62,858 nucleotides of DNA from a virus: the IMG/VR virus record IMGVR_UViG_3300031974_002723, positions 1 to 62,858 of that record. One strand, given 5' to 3'. The position numbers and the translations under genes are program-made. The notes under the pieces were generated by a model that saw nothing but the letters and a program-made list of their open reading frames with translations, had not been told where the DNA came from and made no database searches. Positions 12,752 to 22,633 of this stretch are shown here, in pieces. Numbering within the stretch: the stretch's first letter is position 1; each line of letters starts with the position of its first letter.

Positions 12752-14846
12752 GATTATTCGGTTGGACAGCGCAGGTGAGCCTGGTGAGGTTATTTCGATC
12801 CACGGTCTTGACATTGCTCTTCCGAAAGTTCCAAAGAAGTCAGACATCCTCTTCCACGACCTCCCAAAGAAGTTGCAGATGTGGAAGCGCACCGATGTGC
12901 CACAGGAACTGTCGCGGGTTAGAAGTATGGATGAGTGGTTCGAGAAGCCTGCCGAGTTTCGACGCGCCTTTTCTCCTTACATCGAGCAGGAGTTTGAGCG
13001 CAGGCGCAACGGTGTTTGGTTTTACAACAATGGTGTGCCTACGTACATTACGGGAAGGCACTACATGTTTCTCCAATGGAGCAAAATCGATATCGGATAT
13101 CCTTCGTATCTTGCCTTCCAGCGTGAGATCTTTCTTCACATGGCTGCGTGCGAGGCTGATCCCCGTTGTATCGGTCAGCTATATACTAAGTGTCGCCGTT
13201 CTGGCTATACTAATATCTGTGCCGCTGTACTTGTTGACGAAGCTACGCAAGTAAAAGACAAGCTCCTTGGTATCCAGTCCAAGACTGGTAAAGACTCCCA
13301 GGAGAACATATTCATGAAGAAAGTGGTACCGATGTTCAAGTCGTACCCATTCTTCTTTAAACCTATTCAGGATGGCACGACGAACCCACGTATGGAACTC
13401 GCTTTTCGGGAACCATCAAAACGAATCACGAAGAAGAACAAGACGTCGCAGAAGGGCGATGCTCTCAACACAATCATCAACTGGAAGAACACCACAAACA
13501 ACGCCTACGACGGAGAAAAGCTCCATATGCTCTACCTCGACGAGGCTGGGAAGTGGGAGAAGCCAGTTGACATCAGAGAAGCCTGGCGAATTGAGCGGAC
13601 TTGTCTCATCGTTGGTAAGAAAATAATTGGTAAGGCCCTGGTGGGGTCTACCGTAAACCCAATGGATAAAGGTGGGGAAGAGTACAAAGCGCTTTGGGAA
13701 GATTCAGACCCTGCTGAACGCAATGCCAACGGAAGGACCAGGAGCGGTCTTTACCGTATTTTTATACCTGCTGATCACGCTCTTGAAGGGTTTTTTGATC
13801 GCTACGGCAACCCTGTTGTGGATGATCCTGATGCTCCGATAGAGGGTGTTGATGGCGAACCAGTCGATCAGGGCAGCAACACTTACCTCAAGAACGAGCG
13901 GGACAGCCTCAAGCATGACCCGTCAGAACTGAACGAGATTATTAGGCAGTTCCCGTTGACTGAAGATGAGGCGTTCAGGGATAGTATCGAGGGGAGTCTA
14001 TTCAACATCGGTAAGATCTACCAGCAGATAGACTGGAACAACAATCTCTACCCAAACCCAATTGTAAGAGGCAACTTCATTTGGAAGGAGAAAGACAAAG
14101 AGGTCATCTTCTCTCCAGACCCTAGGGGTAGGTTCAGGGTAGCATGGCAGCCACCAGCAGAAATGCGGAACAAGATTCATGAGGTTAGGGGCAAGAAGGT
14201 ACCACCTTATTCACAATTCGGTGTTGGTGGAGTAGACTCCTATGACTTGGACCAAACAGTGGATGGCAGAGGATCTAAAGGAGCTATGCACCTGTTCAAT
14301 AAGTTCAACATGAACGACAAGGTCCCTAGCAACATGTTTGTGTTGGAGTATGCCTCTAGGCCAGACTTAGCAAGCATATTCTACGAGGACGTACTGATGG
14401 CTGCGTTCTATTATGGTTACCCGCTTTTGATCGAGAACAATAAGTACGGTATCGTAAGGTATTTTGAATCAAGGGGTTACGACGGATATGTGATGGACAG
14501 GCCTGATCACTTGAAGACAGGTAATTCTAAAGTGAGTGTCAGAACGAAGGGCATCCCGTCGAACTCTCAAGACGTGATCCAGGCTCACGCTCATGCTATT
14601 GAGGCCTATATCCACAACCACGTAGGGATAAAGCCAGAAACAGACGACTTCGGGAATATGTATTTTAATGATACGCTAGAAGACTGGATCGGGTATAAAA
14701 TCACCAATAGAACCAAATACGACCTTACGATTAGCTCTGGTCTGGCACTGCTTGGGGCTCAGAAGGTTAAGGACAATAGGCCGAAGTCTAACCTATCCGA
14801 AAAGACCTTTTTCAGGAAGTCTAAGATAAAAGAGTGGCATCGCTAA
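12735..14846 (+). CDS. terL: Terminase large subunit, 703 aa
   Basis: ATP-driven motor and nuclease that packages DNA through the portal. I start at the ATG at 12735 (MDRSDEIIRLDS). The longer frame to 12666 overlaps the zinc-ribbon gene. The Walker A region is degenerate (TKCRRSGYT, 151-159), while Walker B is clear (LHMLYLDEAG, D269/E270). The segment LVGSTVNPMDKGGEEY followed by RTRSGLYRIFIPA is characteristic of crAss-like phage terminases as I remember them. The RNase H-like nuclease begins at VGGVDSYD (first Asp 501). The portal gene follows after 21 bp with its own promoter. Confidence 0.93.
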   Translation: MDRSDEIIRLDSAGEPGEVISIHGLDIALPKVPKKSDILFHDLPKKLQMWKRTDVPQELSRVRSMDEWFEKPAEFRRAFSPYIEQEFERRRNGVWFYNNGVPTYITGRHYMFLQWSKIDIGYPSYLAFQREIFLHMAACEADPRCIGQLYTKCRRSGYTNICAAVLVDEATQVKDKLLGIQSKTGKDSQENIFMKKVVPMFKSYPFFFKPIQDGTTNPRMELAFREPSKRITKKNKTSQKGDALNTIINWKNTTNNAYDGEKLHMLYLDEAGKWEKPVDIREAWRIERTCLIVGKKIIGKALVGSTVNPMDKGGEEYKALWEDSDPAERNANGRTRSGLYRIFIPADHALEGFFDRYGNPVVDDPDAPIEGVDGEPVDQGSNTYLKNERDSLKHDPSELNEIIRQFPLTEDEAFRDSIEGSLFNIGKIYQQIDWNNNLYPNPIVRGNFIWKEKDKEVIFSPDPRGRFRVAWQPPAEMRNKIHEVRGKKVPPYSQFGVGGVDSYDLDQTVDGRGSKGAMHLFNKFNMNDKVPSNMFVLEYASRPDLASIFYEDVLMAAFYYGYPLLIENNKYGIVRYFESRGYDGYVMDRPDHLKTGNSKVSVRTKGIPSNSQDVIQAHAHAIEAYIHNHVGIKPETDDFGNMYFNDTLEDWIGYKITNRTKYDLTISSGLALLGAQKVKDNRPKSNLSEKTFFRKSKIKEWHR

Positions 14847-14852
14847 CTTTGC

Positions 14853-14860
14853 TATATTTG
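14853..14860 (+). promoter_or_regulatory. Late promoter TATATTTG before the portal gene
   Basis: TATATTTG lies 7 nt before the portal ATG. A second overlapping -7-like box (TAACTTTG, 14844-14851) contains the terminase stop codon. No TTTG at -33. Confidence 0.65.
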
Positions 14861-14867
14861 CCGATAG

Positions 14868-17342
14868 ATGTACGGCAGCAAAGGAAATAAAAGCGTAAAC
14901 TTTCCTGACCCCTTGGCTCCCTCTGAAAAAAAGAAGGGGAAGGCCTATGGTCTTCAGTACGCCAAATCGATAGCTGCTCAGTGGGGCACTGTCGCTCAGG
15001 ACAACTCTCTGATGAAGAAGAGGAGGGTGGTTTTTGACAGGAACAGAAAGTACGCCAACGGAACCCAGGACACCTCGATATACAGGCAGCTTTTGACGAG
15101 CCTGGACCCGTCTAACGGGGACGGAAGCTTCCTGAACCTTGACTTCACTCCTGTCCCCATCCTCCCGAAGTTCGTGAGGATCGTGGTCAACAAGATTCTT
15201 TCTAGCGAACCATATCCGAACCTGGAGGCTGTGGATCCGCTCTCTTCTAGTGAGAAGGATCTGGAGAGAAAGAAAGTGGAGATGGCTGTAGCAAACAAGA
15301 AGAAGCTGCAGGCCATTCAAGAAAAGACAGGGGTGAACATCTCTGAGATGGATGAGATTCCTGACACTCTTGAGGAGGCAGAGATCTTCATCGGGAATAA
15401 CATCAAGTCTTCTTCTGAGATTGCCGCTCAGGTGGCGACCAACATGACCCTGAAGTGGAACGACTTCAGTGATTCTACTTACAGGAGGTGCGTCAATGAC
15501 CTTACCACCTGTGGTATGGCTGTCACCAAGCGCAGCAACGACCCCAACCAAGGGATTAAGGTTGAGTACGTCGATCCAGCGGAGTTCATACACAGCTACA
15601 CCAACGACCCCAACTTCGGGGACATTGTGTATGCTGGTCACGTGAAAATGATTCCGATCCACGAACTCAAGAGGATCGCTGGTGATCAGTTCACAGAAGA
15701 CGAATACAAGGAGATCGCTCAAGCCGCAGCAAAGAAGTATGGATATGATACCTCCAGGTTTGGTCAGTCCAGGTACGACGACTATCTGAAGAGACACAAG
15801 TTTGGGTATGACGAGTATATGGTTGAGGTTCTGGACTTTGAGTTCATTTCCATAGACCCGATATACTTTGAGGAGAAGGAGAGCAAGTACGGCAACGTAG
15901 GGTTCTATAAGAAAGGCGAGAACTACAAGGCTCCGTCCAACTCTGTTTACAAGAGGTCTGTTAGCAGGCTGGATAACTCCACTGTGTACGGCGGCACGTA
16001 CATCATGGGGTGCGACAAGATCTTCAACTACGGCCTGAAGACGAACATCCCGAAGAACATGCACGACCTGACCAGGGCGAACATGTCTTACTCCGTGGTG
16101 GCAACCAACATGGAGGACATGATCCCTAAGTCCATGGTGGATAGCTGCATTGGATTCGCGGACCAGCTTCAGCTTACACACCTGAAGATCCAGCAGGCAA
16201 TCGCAAAAGCAAAACCCGATGGCATCATCATTGATATCGAGGGTTTGGAGAATGTTCAGCTCGGAAAAGGAGGTGAACTCCAGCCGCTCGAACTGCACGA
16301 CATCTATGAGCAAACTGGCGTCTTCTACTACAGGAGTAAGAACCCTGAAGGCGGCTTCCAGAACCCTCCCATCAGGGAGATCAATAACAGTGTACGGAAC
16401 ATCAACGAGTTCATCGCGCTGTACAACCACTACCTGAGAATGATTCGTGATGCTACGGGCATCAACGAGGCTATGGACGGGACCACTCCGAAGGGCGAGC
16501 AGCTTGTTGGGGTTCGTCAGCAAGCCATTGCTGCAGGAAACAACGCTATCTACGACATCACGAACTCCTCCATGGTTTTGTTCAAAAAGGTGTGCTCAGA
16601 CATTGTCAAGTGCCTGCAGATCATCCCAAGGAACAGCATCCTGTTCAGGGCTTATGAAACCGCCATTGGAAAGGAGAACATGAGGATGATCAACACCTTC
16701 TCTAATCTGTCTATGTACAACTTCGGGGTCACCGTAGTTAAAGAGATGGAGGAGGTTGAAAAGCAGTATCTGGAACAAAACATCCAGGTGTCATTGGCTC
16801 AGAAAGAGCTCGACATCGAAGACGCCATCGCGATCAGGCAACTCAAGGACATCAACCAAGCTGAGAGACTGCTTGTGGTTAGGCGCAAGAAGCGCATGGC
16901 CGCAAACCAGCAGATAGCTCAGCAGAATGTTCAAATGCAAGCTCAGGCCCAGGCTCAGTCTGCACAGGCTGCAAGCCAGGCTAAGATGCAAGAGATGCAG
17001 ATGAAGGCTCAGATCGATTCGCAGATGGAGCAGATGAAGGCCCAACTGGAGGCCCAGATGGAGTCTCTCAAGCATGAGCACAGAAAGGAGATCGAAATGA
17101 TCAAGGCTCAGGCTACGCTTGGATTCAAGGAGGACGAGAAGAACTTCAGGGAAAAGCTCGAAGTCTTGAAAGAAGACAGAAAGGACGACAGAGTGAAGAA
17201 GCAGGCCACTGAGCAGAGCAAGCTCATTTCACAGAGGCAAGGCGAGCGCGGCGAACTTGCTGAGCAAGAGGAGGTTACCGAGGATACCGCACCGCAGGAC
17301 ATTATAAATCAGATCATACAAAATGGCACAAGTCAATCTTGA
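14868..17342 (+). CDS. Portal protein, 824 aa
   Basis: Forms the dodecameric DNA channel at one vertex of the head. Placement directly after terminase, size, and the segment VEYVDPAEFIHSYTNDPNF followed by VYAGHVKMIPIHELKRIA match crAss-like portals from memory. Residues about 640-790 form a long Gln/Ala/Glu/Lys-rich coiled coil (QAQAQAQSAQAASQAKM, then EMIKAQATLGF), longer than in most portals. The arginines checked in the first 130 residues are almost all AGG/AGA. Its end overlaps the next ATG by 20 nt. Confidence 0.9.
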   Translation: MYGSKGNKSVNFPDPLAPSEKKKGKAYGLQYAKSIAAQWGTVAQDNSLMKKRRVVFDRNRKYANGTQDTSIYRQLLTSLDPSNGDGSFLNLDFTPVPILPKFVRIVVNKILSSEPYPNLEAVDPLSSSEKDLERKKVEMAVANKKKLQAIQEKTGVNISEMDEIPDTLEEAEIFIGNNIKSSSEIAAQVATNMTLKWNDFSDSTYRRCVNDLTTCGMAVTKRSNDPNQGIKVEYVDPAEFIHSYTNDPNFGDIVYAGHVKMIPIHELKRIAGDQFTEDEYKEIAQAAAKKYGYDTSRFGQSRYDDYLKRHKFGYDEYMVEVLDFEFISIDPIYFEEKESKYGNVGFYKKGENYKAPSNSVYKRSVSRLDNSTVYGGTYIMGCDKIFNYGLKTNIPKNMHDLTRANMSYSVVATNMEDMIPKSMVDSCIGFADQLQLTHLKIQQAIAKAKPDGIIIDIEGLENVQLGKGGELQPLELHDIYEQTGVFYYRSKNPEGGFQNPPIREINNSVRNINEFIALYNHYLRMIRDATGINEAMDGTTPKGEQLVGVRQQAIAAGNNAIYDITNSSMVLFKKVCSDIVKCLQIIPRNSILFRAYETAIGKENMRMINTFSNLSMYNFGVTVVKEMEEVEKQYLEQNIQVSLAQKELDIEDAIAIRQLKDINQAERLLVVRRKKRMAANQQIAQQNVQMQAQAQAQSAQAASQAKMQEMQMKAQIDSQMEQMKAQLEAQMESLKHEHRKEIEMIKAQATLGFKEDEKNFREKLEVLKEDRKDDRVKKQATEQSKLISQRQGERGELAEQEEVTEDTAPQDIINQIIQNGTSQS

Positions 17343-17712
17343 TACGGCATCTAGGCTCGATATAATCTGCAGAAAAGGAGATTCATTTCAGATCGGAGTT
17401 GACTTCGGTATTGAGATGCCAGACCCTGATGCTGCTGGGGTTACTTACAGGATGGAAGTCAGGGACAGTGATACATCCAGCACAATCAGGTTGGCTGCAT
17501 CTGACTTCACGTTCACGAGGGGTGACGGAGCGTCTGTAACGAATGCGAAAATCACAATAGAGGCCCCAGATAGTGCTATGGACTTCAGCGGTCTGTTTGT
17601 GTATGACTTCCAGATTGAAGACAGCGGAACTCAGATCGGGTCTGAAAATAAAGTAAAGACCTATCTCTACGGAACCTTTAAGGCGGTAGAAGACATAACT
17701 GAGTCTGCATAA
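17323..17712 (+). CDS. Beta-rich baseplate/fibre-associated protein, 129 aa
   Basis: Starts MAQVNLDTASRLDIICRKGD. The pattern CRKGDSFQIGVDFG, then YRMEVRD, then GLFVYDFQIED, resembles the Ig-like N-terminal domain of BppU-type baseplate proteins. It overlaps the portal end by 20 nt and is followed by two long fibre genes, so an adaptor for fibres is a reasonable guess. Confidence 0.66.
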   Translation: MAQVNLDTASRLDIICRKGDSFQIGVDFGIEMPDPDAAGVTYRMEVRDSDTSSTIRLAASDFTFTRGDGASVTNAKITIEAPDSAMDFSGLFVYDFQIEDSGTQIGSENKVKTYLYGTFKAVEDITESA

Positions 17713-20006
17713 TGGCTGTTATCGTTGTAAATACAGGGCAGACAGTTACGATAAGCGCACCTACGGTCAATGACATATCCGTAGAGGTGCCCACTGTAAA
17801 CACTGTATCTGCAATCATATACCAGGGCCCAAAGGGAGATCAGGGCCCTGCTGGAGCAGGAAGCAATCTTACTGGAGAAGTAACTTCTGACGAAAGCTCT
17901 GTAGCCACAATATCTGACAATGTCGTAGACGAGGCCAACCTTAAAGTCTCTAATGCTCCGACGAACGGGTATGTACTGAGTGCAAACGACGCTGTTGATG
18001 GTGGCCTTCAATGGGTTGCTGCAACCGACGCGGCTCTTCAGACTGAAGTCGACGCAATTGAAACCTCTCTTGGTCTTGATTCTGACGGCACTCCGCCCGT
18101 AAGCGATGCGGGAGATTTTTTGATTTCTGACGGAACGAATTTCGGGGTTTCGGTTTATTCTCTCCCAACCCTAGACGGTGATGACGGTCAAGTTCTGACG
18201 ACTGATGGTGCTGGAAGCGTTTCTTTTGCGTACCCCAAAACCATTTCTGAAGACGTAAAAAACGTGAGTGGCGGAATCCTGTACAAGGGTACCCCAGTAC
18301 ACGTTACTGGGTCTGTTGGCAATTTGGCCGAAGTCATTGCCGCTGATGCTGCCACCAATTACCCAGCTCATTTTGTTCTTGACCAGGATCTTGCAGACGA
18401 GGGTGAGGGTCAAGGAATCGCTCTTGGATTCATCAACAATGTTGATGTACCAGACGCATCTATATACACTGAGGGACAGACGGTGTACCTTGGAGCTTCT
18501 GGTGGTTGGACCACCGTGAAGCCGACTGGAACAAACGCTATTCAGAACCTTGGTGTCATCATCAAGGTTAATGTTTCTGGCAATAAGATTTCTGGCATCA
18601 TCATGGGCGCTGGAAGGGCGAACGATGTCCCTAACATCCAGAACGGGTACTTCTGGCTTGGAAATGCAAGTGGGGTCGCTACACCAACAGACTTTGATAC
18701 TTCTGTGTCTAGCAATAGCGCTGTAGCCGCCAACACAGCTAAAGTTACCTTCCCTGGATTTGGAACGACAGCTGGAACAGCTCTTGAGGGTAACACAGCG
18801 CTTTTCGATGGCGATTACACGAGCTTGACGAACGTTCCGCTCACGTTTGCCCCGTCTGCTCATACGCACTCTCTAGCAGACATTACGGACTCTGGAACTT
18901 CTGCCGCCTTGGATGTGGCTGCTACTGGAGACGCTGCTGCTGGAGAGGTCGTGAAGGGCGACGACAGTAGGCTTACGGATGCACGTACACCTACTTCGCA
19001 CACACATTCAGCTGGAGATATAACCGACTTCGATACTGAGGTCTCGAACAACACGGACGTAACGGCGAATACAGCAAAGATCTCAAGTAAGATCTCTACC
19101 ACGAGCACAGCCCCAACATCTGCATCTGACTTTACGATAGGCGGGGTGGAGTTTGATATGCTGTTCGATGAGTCTGCGACTGGAACTGCGGCGTATTTGT
19201 ATGGGTTGAACTCTGCATCTACAGCCATATATAGGTGGAGTGGAACAAGAAGCACGATATTGACTTTGGACGTACAGAACTTTGCACTTCAGGATTCTGC
19301 TGGTAGCTCTATAAGCACTGGAACTACGTATGAGATAGGAGCAGATACAAGTCAGTGGAAGTCTGACTGCCAAGGATTCAATGCCACGTACAACAACGTG
19401 TCTGGCGGAACACTGTCTGGGACCAACCAGATATCTGTCTCGAACAGGAGTTCGTCTCAAACCTGGGGCTCTACTGCTCTCACCATTGATACGTCTGACC
19501 TTACTGGTACAGCCCCGAATCAAACGCTCGTTGACTTTAGGGATGGAGCTACAGCAGCGGACTTTGATGTCTACTACCCAACCGACGCTACGTGGGATTC
19601 AGCCGCGAGGAAGTCTCTTGGGTTCTCGTTGACGGCGAATGACGGGAGCACATCGGATACTGCGTCTCTCACGTATTATTTCAAGAACAGGGTGTTTTAC
19701 GGGGCAAGCAGCAATAGCTCACTGACGTCTGCTCAGATCATTGCTCTGGCAAACAGCCCGTTTACTGGGTCTGACTATACGCTTAGCAGCACTTCAATAT
19801 CCACCACTGGAACTCAATACGTTTACTACTGCTACCCAAGCAGATTTTCTGGAACTCCTGCGTTTTGGCTTGGTGGATTCGAGACCACTTTCACTGAGCT
19901 CACTGACGTCAGTGTGACCAACTCCAGCGGATATACGGAGACGTACAAAGTATACCAAAGTCCAAACCAATATACAGACGCAACCTTTACACTTGAAGTA
20001 CTCTAA
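17712..20006 (+). CDS. Tail fibre protein, 764 aa
   Basis: The first 50 residues end in a short collagen-like stretch (GPKGDQGPAGAG, 39-50), a common trimerising hinge. The rest is Ser/Thr/Asp/Gly-rich beta structure with fibre-type turns such as VSSNSAVAANTAKV and VSNNTDVTANTAKI. The C-terminal ~300 residues differ in texture and probably form the receptor-binding knob. It is directly followed (2 bp) by a second fibre gene sharing the ANTAKV and DRLD-type patterns. Confidence 0.8.
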   Translation: MAVIVVNTGQTVTISAPTVNDISVEVPTVNTVSAIIYQGPKGDQGPAGAGSNLTGEVTSDESSVATISDNVVDEANLKVSNAPTNGYVLSANDAVDGGLQWVAATDAALQTEVDAIETSLGLDSDGTPPVSDAGDFLISDGTNFGVSVYSLPTLDGDDGQVLTTDGAGSVSFAYPKTISEDVKNVSGGILYKGTPVHVTGSVGNLAEVIAADAATNYPAHFVLDQDLADEGEGQGIALGFINNVDVPDASIYTEGQTVYLGASGGWTTVKPTGTNAIQNLGVIIKVNVSGNKISGIIMGAGRANDVPNIQNGYFWLGNASGVATPTDFDTSVSSNSAVAANTAKVTFPGFGTTAGTALEGNTALFDGDYTSLTNVPLTFAPSAHTHSLADITDSGTSAALDVAATGDAAAGEVVKGDDSRLTDARTPTSHTHSAGDITDFDTEVSNNTDVTANTAKISSKISTTSTAPTSASDFTIGGVEFDMLFDESATGTAAYLYGLNSASTAIYRWSGTRSTILTLDVQNFALQDSAGSSISTGTTYEIGADTSQWKSDCQGFNATYNNVSGGTLSGTNQISVSNRSSSQTWGSTALTIDTSDLTGTAPNQTLVDFRDGATAADFDVYYPTDATWDSAARKSLGFSLTANDGSTSDTASLTYYFKNRVFYGASSNSSLTSAQIIALANSPFTGSDYTLSSTSISTTGTQYVYYCYPSRFSGTPAFWLGGFETTFTELTDVSVTNSSGYTETYKVYQSPNQYTDATFTLEVL

Positions 20007-20008
20007 CC

Positions 20009-22633
20009 ATGGCAGTTAAACTAGGAGATATAGTAAGTCAGCTTGGAGCGTTAGACACATACAAGCTTGTAAAGGGTAAGGACGTTGACCTTACTGATGC
20101 TGACGCCATGAGCGCTGACCTGGCTGACGAAGACCTCGTTCTTATTGACGACGGTGCTCTTGGAACCCAGGCCTCCACAAAGAAATCAGCGCTAAGCCGA
20201 TTTTGGACTTACATCGTTGGCAAGCTGTCCGCAGTCACTGACGTTAGCACTTACAGCTGGGTTATAGCCGAGGACAATCTTGTTTCTGACTCTGACACGA
20301 AAGTCCCCACTCAGGGCTCAGTAAAGGCGTATGTAGATGCCCAGGTTTCTGGTAGTGGAAGCATGAGCAGTTTTACTGTATCTGCAACCACGGACACCAC
20401 GCCTACGACCATAACGAATGGAGAGGATCTTTTCTTCGCCGACGGAGACCGAATCAACTGTGAGACTACTGCAGACGGGACCGTAACTATAAGTACCACA
20501 GCTACAACAAATCAGACAGACTCGTACCTGTTGGATAGAGCTAACCATACTGGTACTCAAACGGCTGCTACGATCAGCAACTTCGATACCGAGGTGGCCA
20601 ACAACTCCGCCGTTACCGCAAACACTGCCAAGGTGAGCGCGGATGGTCTGGTGACGACTCACAGCGATGTGACGAGTGCTGGTAGTGGCGCCATCATCAC
20701 ATCGGCGGAGCGCACGAAGCTGAATGGAATAGAGGCTTTGGCAGACGTTACCGACGCCGCAAATGTCACCTCTTCTTTGGTTGCCGCCACAACCATATCA
20801 GCACAGGATAAGACAACTATACAAAGCAACCTAAATGTAGATCCAGCAGGAACTGATAATTCATCCCCTACAAATATCACAATCACTGAAAACGCTTCTA
20901 CGGTGACCGTGGACTCATCAACAGGAAGCAGTGATGACATTCAAGCGGCCACCACAACCCTTGCTGGTGTAATGTCGGCTACCGATAAGACCAAGCTTAA
21001 TGGAATAGAGGCCTCAGCAGACGTTACTGACGCTGACAACGTGGCCGCTGCTGGCGCTGTAATGGAGTCTGACTTCACGTTAAACGGACAGCTTGTGATT
21101 GGTGGTACTAGCGGGACCGCTATTGCTACACTTACACAGGGCTCAAATGTCACGATTACGAATGGTGACGGATCCATTACGATCGCTTCTAGCCACCCTA
21201 CTATTTCCGCTGCTTCTAGCTCAGACAACAGTGGGAGAACATATATTCAAGACATAATTTTGGATAGCAACGGCCACGTAACTGGCATTGCTACAGCTAC
21301 TGAAACTGTCGTCAATACTGATACGACGTACAGTGCGGGTGATGGACTTGATCTGACTGGAACGACGTTCTCTGCTGACCTGAAGGCTAACGGTGGAATC
21401 GTTATTGAGGGGGTTGGTAATGAACTTGCTTTAGACCTTGGAGCCACTTCAATCACTGGAACTCTTTCAGTTGCGGATGGAGGAACCAATGCAACCAGCT
21501 TCGCCGACAAGTCTGTTGTCATCACTCAAGACACTGGTACAGATACCCTGTCTGCTGTTCCGATGACTACAAACGGTCAGCTCCTGATTGGAGGTACTAG
21601 CGGCCCTGCAGCGGCTACTCTAACTCAGGGTTCAAACGTAACGATTACAAACGCTGACGGGTCTATCACGATTGCGTCTAGTCACCCAACCATTTCAGCC
21701 GCCTCCAGCTCTGATAACAGTGGTAGAACCTACATTCAAGACATTATCCTTGATTCAAATGGTCACGTCACTGGATTGACTACAGCTACTGAGACGGTCA
21801 CGAATACGGACACTAAGATCAACGACGTTAGGGACAACGATACCCTTACTACAATTTCTGGTGTATACTCACTGAGGTTCACTGGGGATCTGGTCGCTGC
21901 TACTGGAACAACTGGAATCGCCACTGTTACGGTCGGCGGAAACATAGATAGGCTTGACGACGTAGACGAGACGATCACCCCAGCAGCTGGAGACGTATTG
22001 ATTTACAACGCGACTTCTGGGAAGTACGAAGCTCAAAACCTTACTGCTGGATCTAATGTTTCAATCACCAATGGAGACGGATCCATCACGATTTCAGCCA
22101 CTCAGCTTACGGAGGATCAGGTAGAAGACTACGTCGGCGGATTGATTGTTGGGGGGACGGACATCACCGCAACGTACAACGATACAGCTGGTACTCTGAC
22201 TATAGACGCAGATGACAAAACGAGCTACTACCCGACGACATCTGGTATTAGCTCCAATGGAGACGCATCTGGTGAAATTGTTTACCTCGGAAGCACTGAG
22301 GGACTGACGGCTGGAAATATCTACTATTACAACAGTTCTGGTGTTTGGACCGCCGCAGACGCAGATGCTGTATCAAGCGCAAGCGGCTTCCTTGGTATGG
22401 CTCTTGGAAGTGCATCTGCAACGGATGGGATGCTACTTCGTGGGTTTGGTAAAGTGAACTCAAACCTTGCCACTGTCGGAAGTGTTGTTTATCTGTCTAC
22501 TACTGCTGGAGCGGGGACCGAAACGGCCCCATCTGGTCCTGGAGACGTCGTGAGGGTCCTCGGTTACACTGTGAACGCCACCACGGACATCATGTACTTT
22601 AACCCGTCACCAGACTGGATTGAGCTTAGCTAA
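20009..22633 (+). CDS. Tail fibre protein with internal repeats, 874 aa
   Basis: Starts MAVKLGDIVSQLGALDTYKL. Low-complexity Thr/Ser/Asp/Ala sequence with repeated modules: two copies of about 78 residues (near 361-439 and 524-602) containing TLTQGSNVTIT and SGRTYIQDIILDSNGHVTG, and two of a LNGIEA[LS]ADVTDA unit. The SSDDIQAATTTLAGVMSATDK pattern is typical of long phage fibres. The C-terminus carries a domain seen in exposed fibre tips (GSVVYLSTTAGAGT). Stop and next ATG overlap by 1 nt. Confidence 0.82.
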   Translation: MAVKLGDIVSQLGALDTYKLVKGKDVDLTDADAMSADLADEDLVLIDDGALGTQASTKKSALSRFWTYIVGKLSAVTDVSTYSWVIAEDNLVSDSDTKVPTQGSVKAYVDAQVSGSGSMSSFTVSATTDTTPTTITNGEDLFFADGDRINCETTADGTVTISTTATTNQTDSYLLDRANHTGTQTAATISNFDTEVANNSAVTANTAKVSADGLVTTHSDVTSAGSGAIITSAERTKLNGIEALADVTDAANVTSSLVAATTISAQDKTTIQSNLNVDPAGTDNSSPTNITITENASTVTVDSSTGSSDDIQAATTTLAGVMSATDKTKLNGIEASADVTDADNVAAAGAVMESDFTLNGQLVIGGTSGTAIATLTQGSNVTITNGDGSITIASSHPTISAASSSDNSGRTYIQDIILDSNGHVTGIATATETVVNTDTTYSAGDGLDLTGTTFSADLKANGGIVIEGVGNELALDLGATSITGTLSVADGGTNATSFADKSVVITQDTGTDTLSAVPMTTNGQLLIGGTSGPAAATLTQGSNVTITNADGSITIASSHPTISAASSSDNSGRTYIQDIILDSNGHVTGLTTATETVTNTDTKINDVRDNDTLTTISGVYSLRFTGDLVAATGTTGIATVTVGGNIDRLDDVDETITPAAGDVLIYNATSGKYEAQNLTAGSNVSITNGDGSITISATQLTEDQVEDYVGGLIVGGTDITATYNDTAGTLTIDADDKTSYYPTTSGISSNGDASGEIVYLGSTEGLTAGNIYYYNSSGVWTAADADAVSSASGFLGMALGSASATDGMLLRGFGKVNSNLATVGSVVYLSTTAGAGTETAPSGPGDVVRVLGYTVNATTDIMYFNPSPDWIELS
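21089..21323 (+). repeat. Fibre-gene internal repeat, copy 1
   Basis: Encodes the same roughly 78-residue module as 21578-21813. Protein identity is very high, but many third codon positions differ. Confidence 0.75.
21578..21813 (+). repeat. Fibre-gene internal repeat, copy 2
   Basis: Second copy of the module at 21089-21323. The first residues differ (PAAATLTQ for TAIATLTQ), and the core from GSNVTIT to NGHVTG is nearly unchanged in protein. Confidence 0.75.

Noticed and set aside
14793-16523. Long antisense frame (576 codons) opposite the portal gene
   Set aside because: It is a shadow of the portal's codon bias; its Val/Leu/His/Arg-rich translation has no domain pattern and no promoter.
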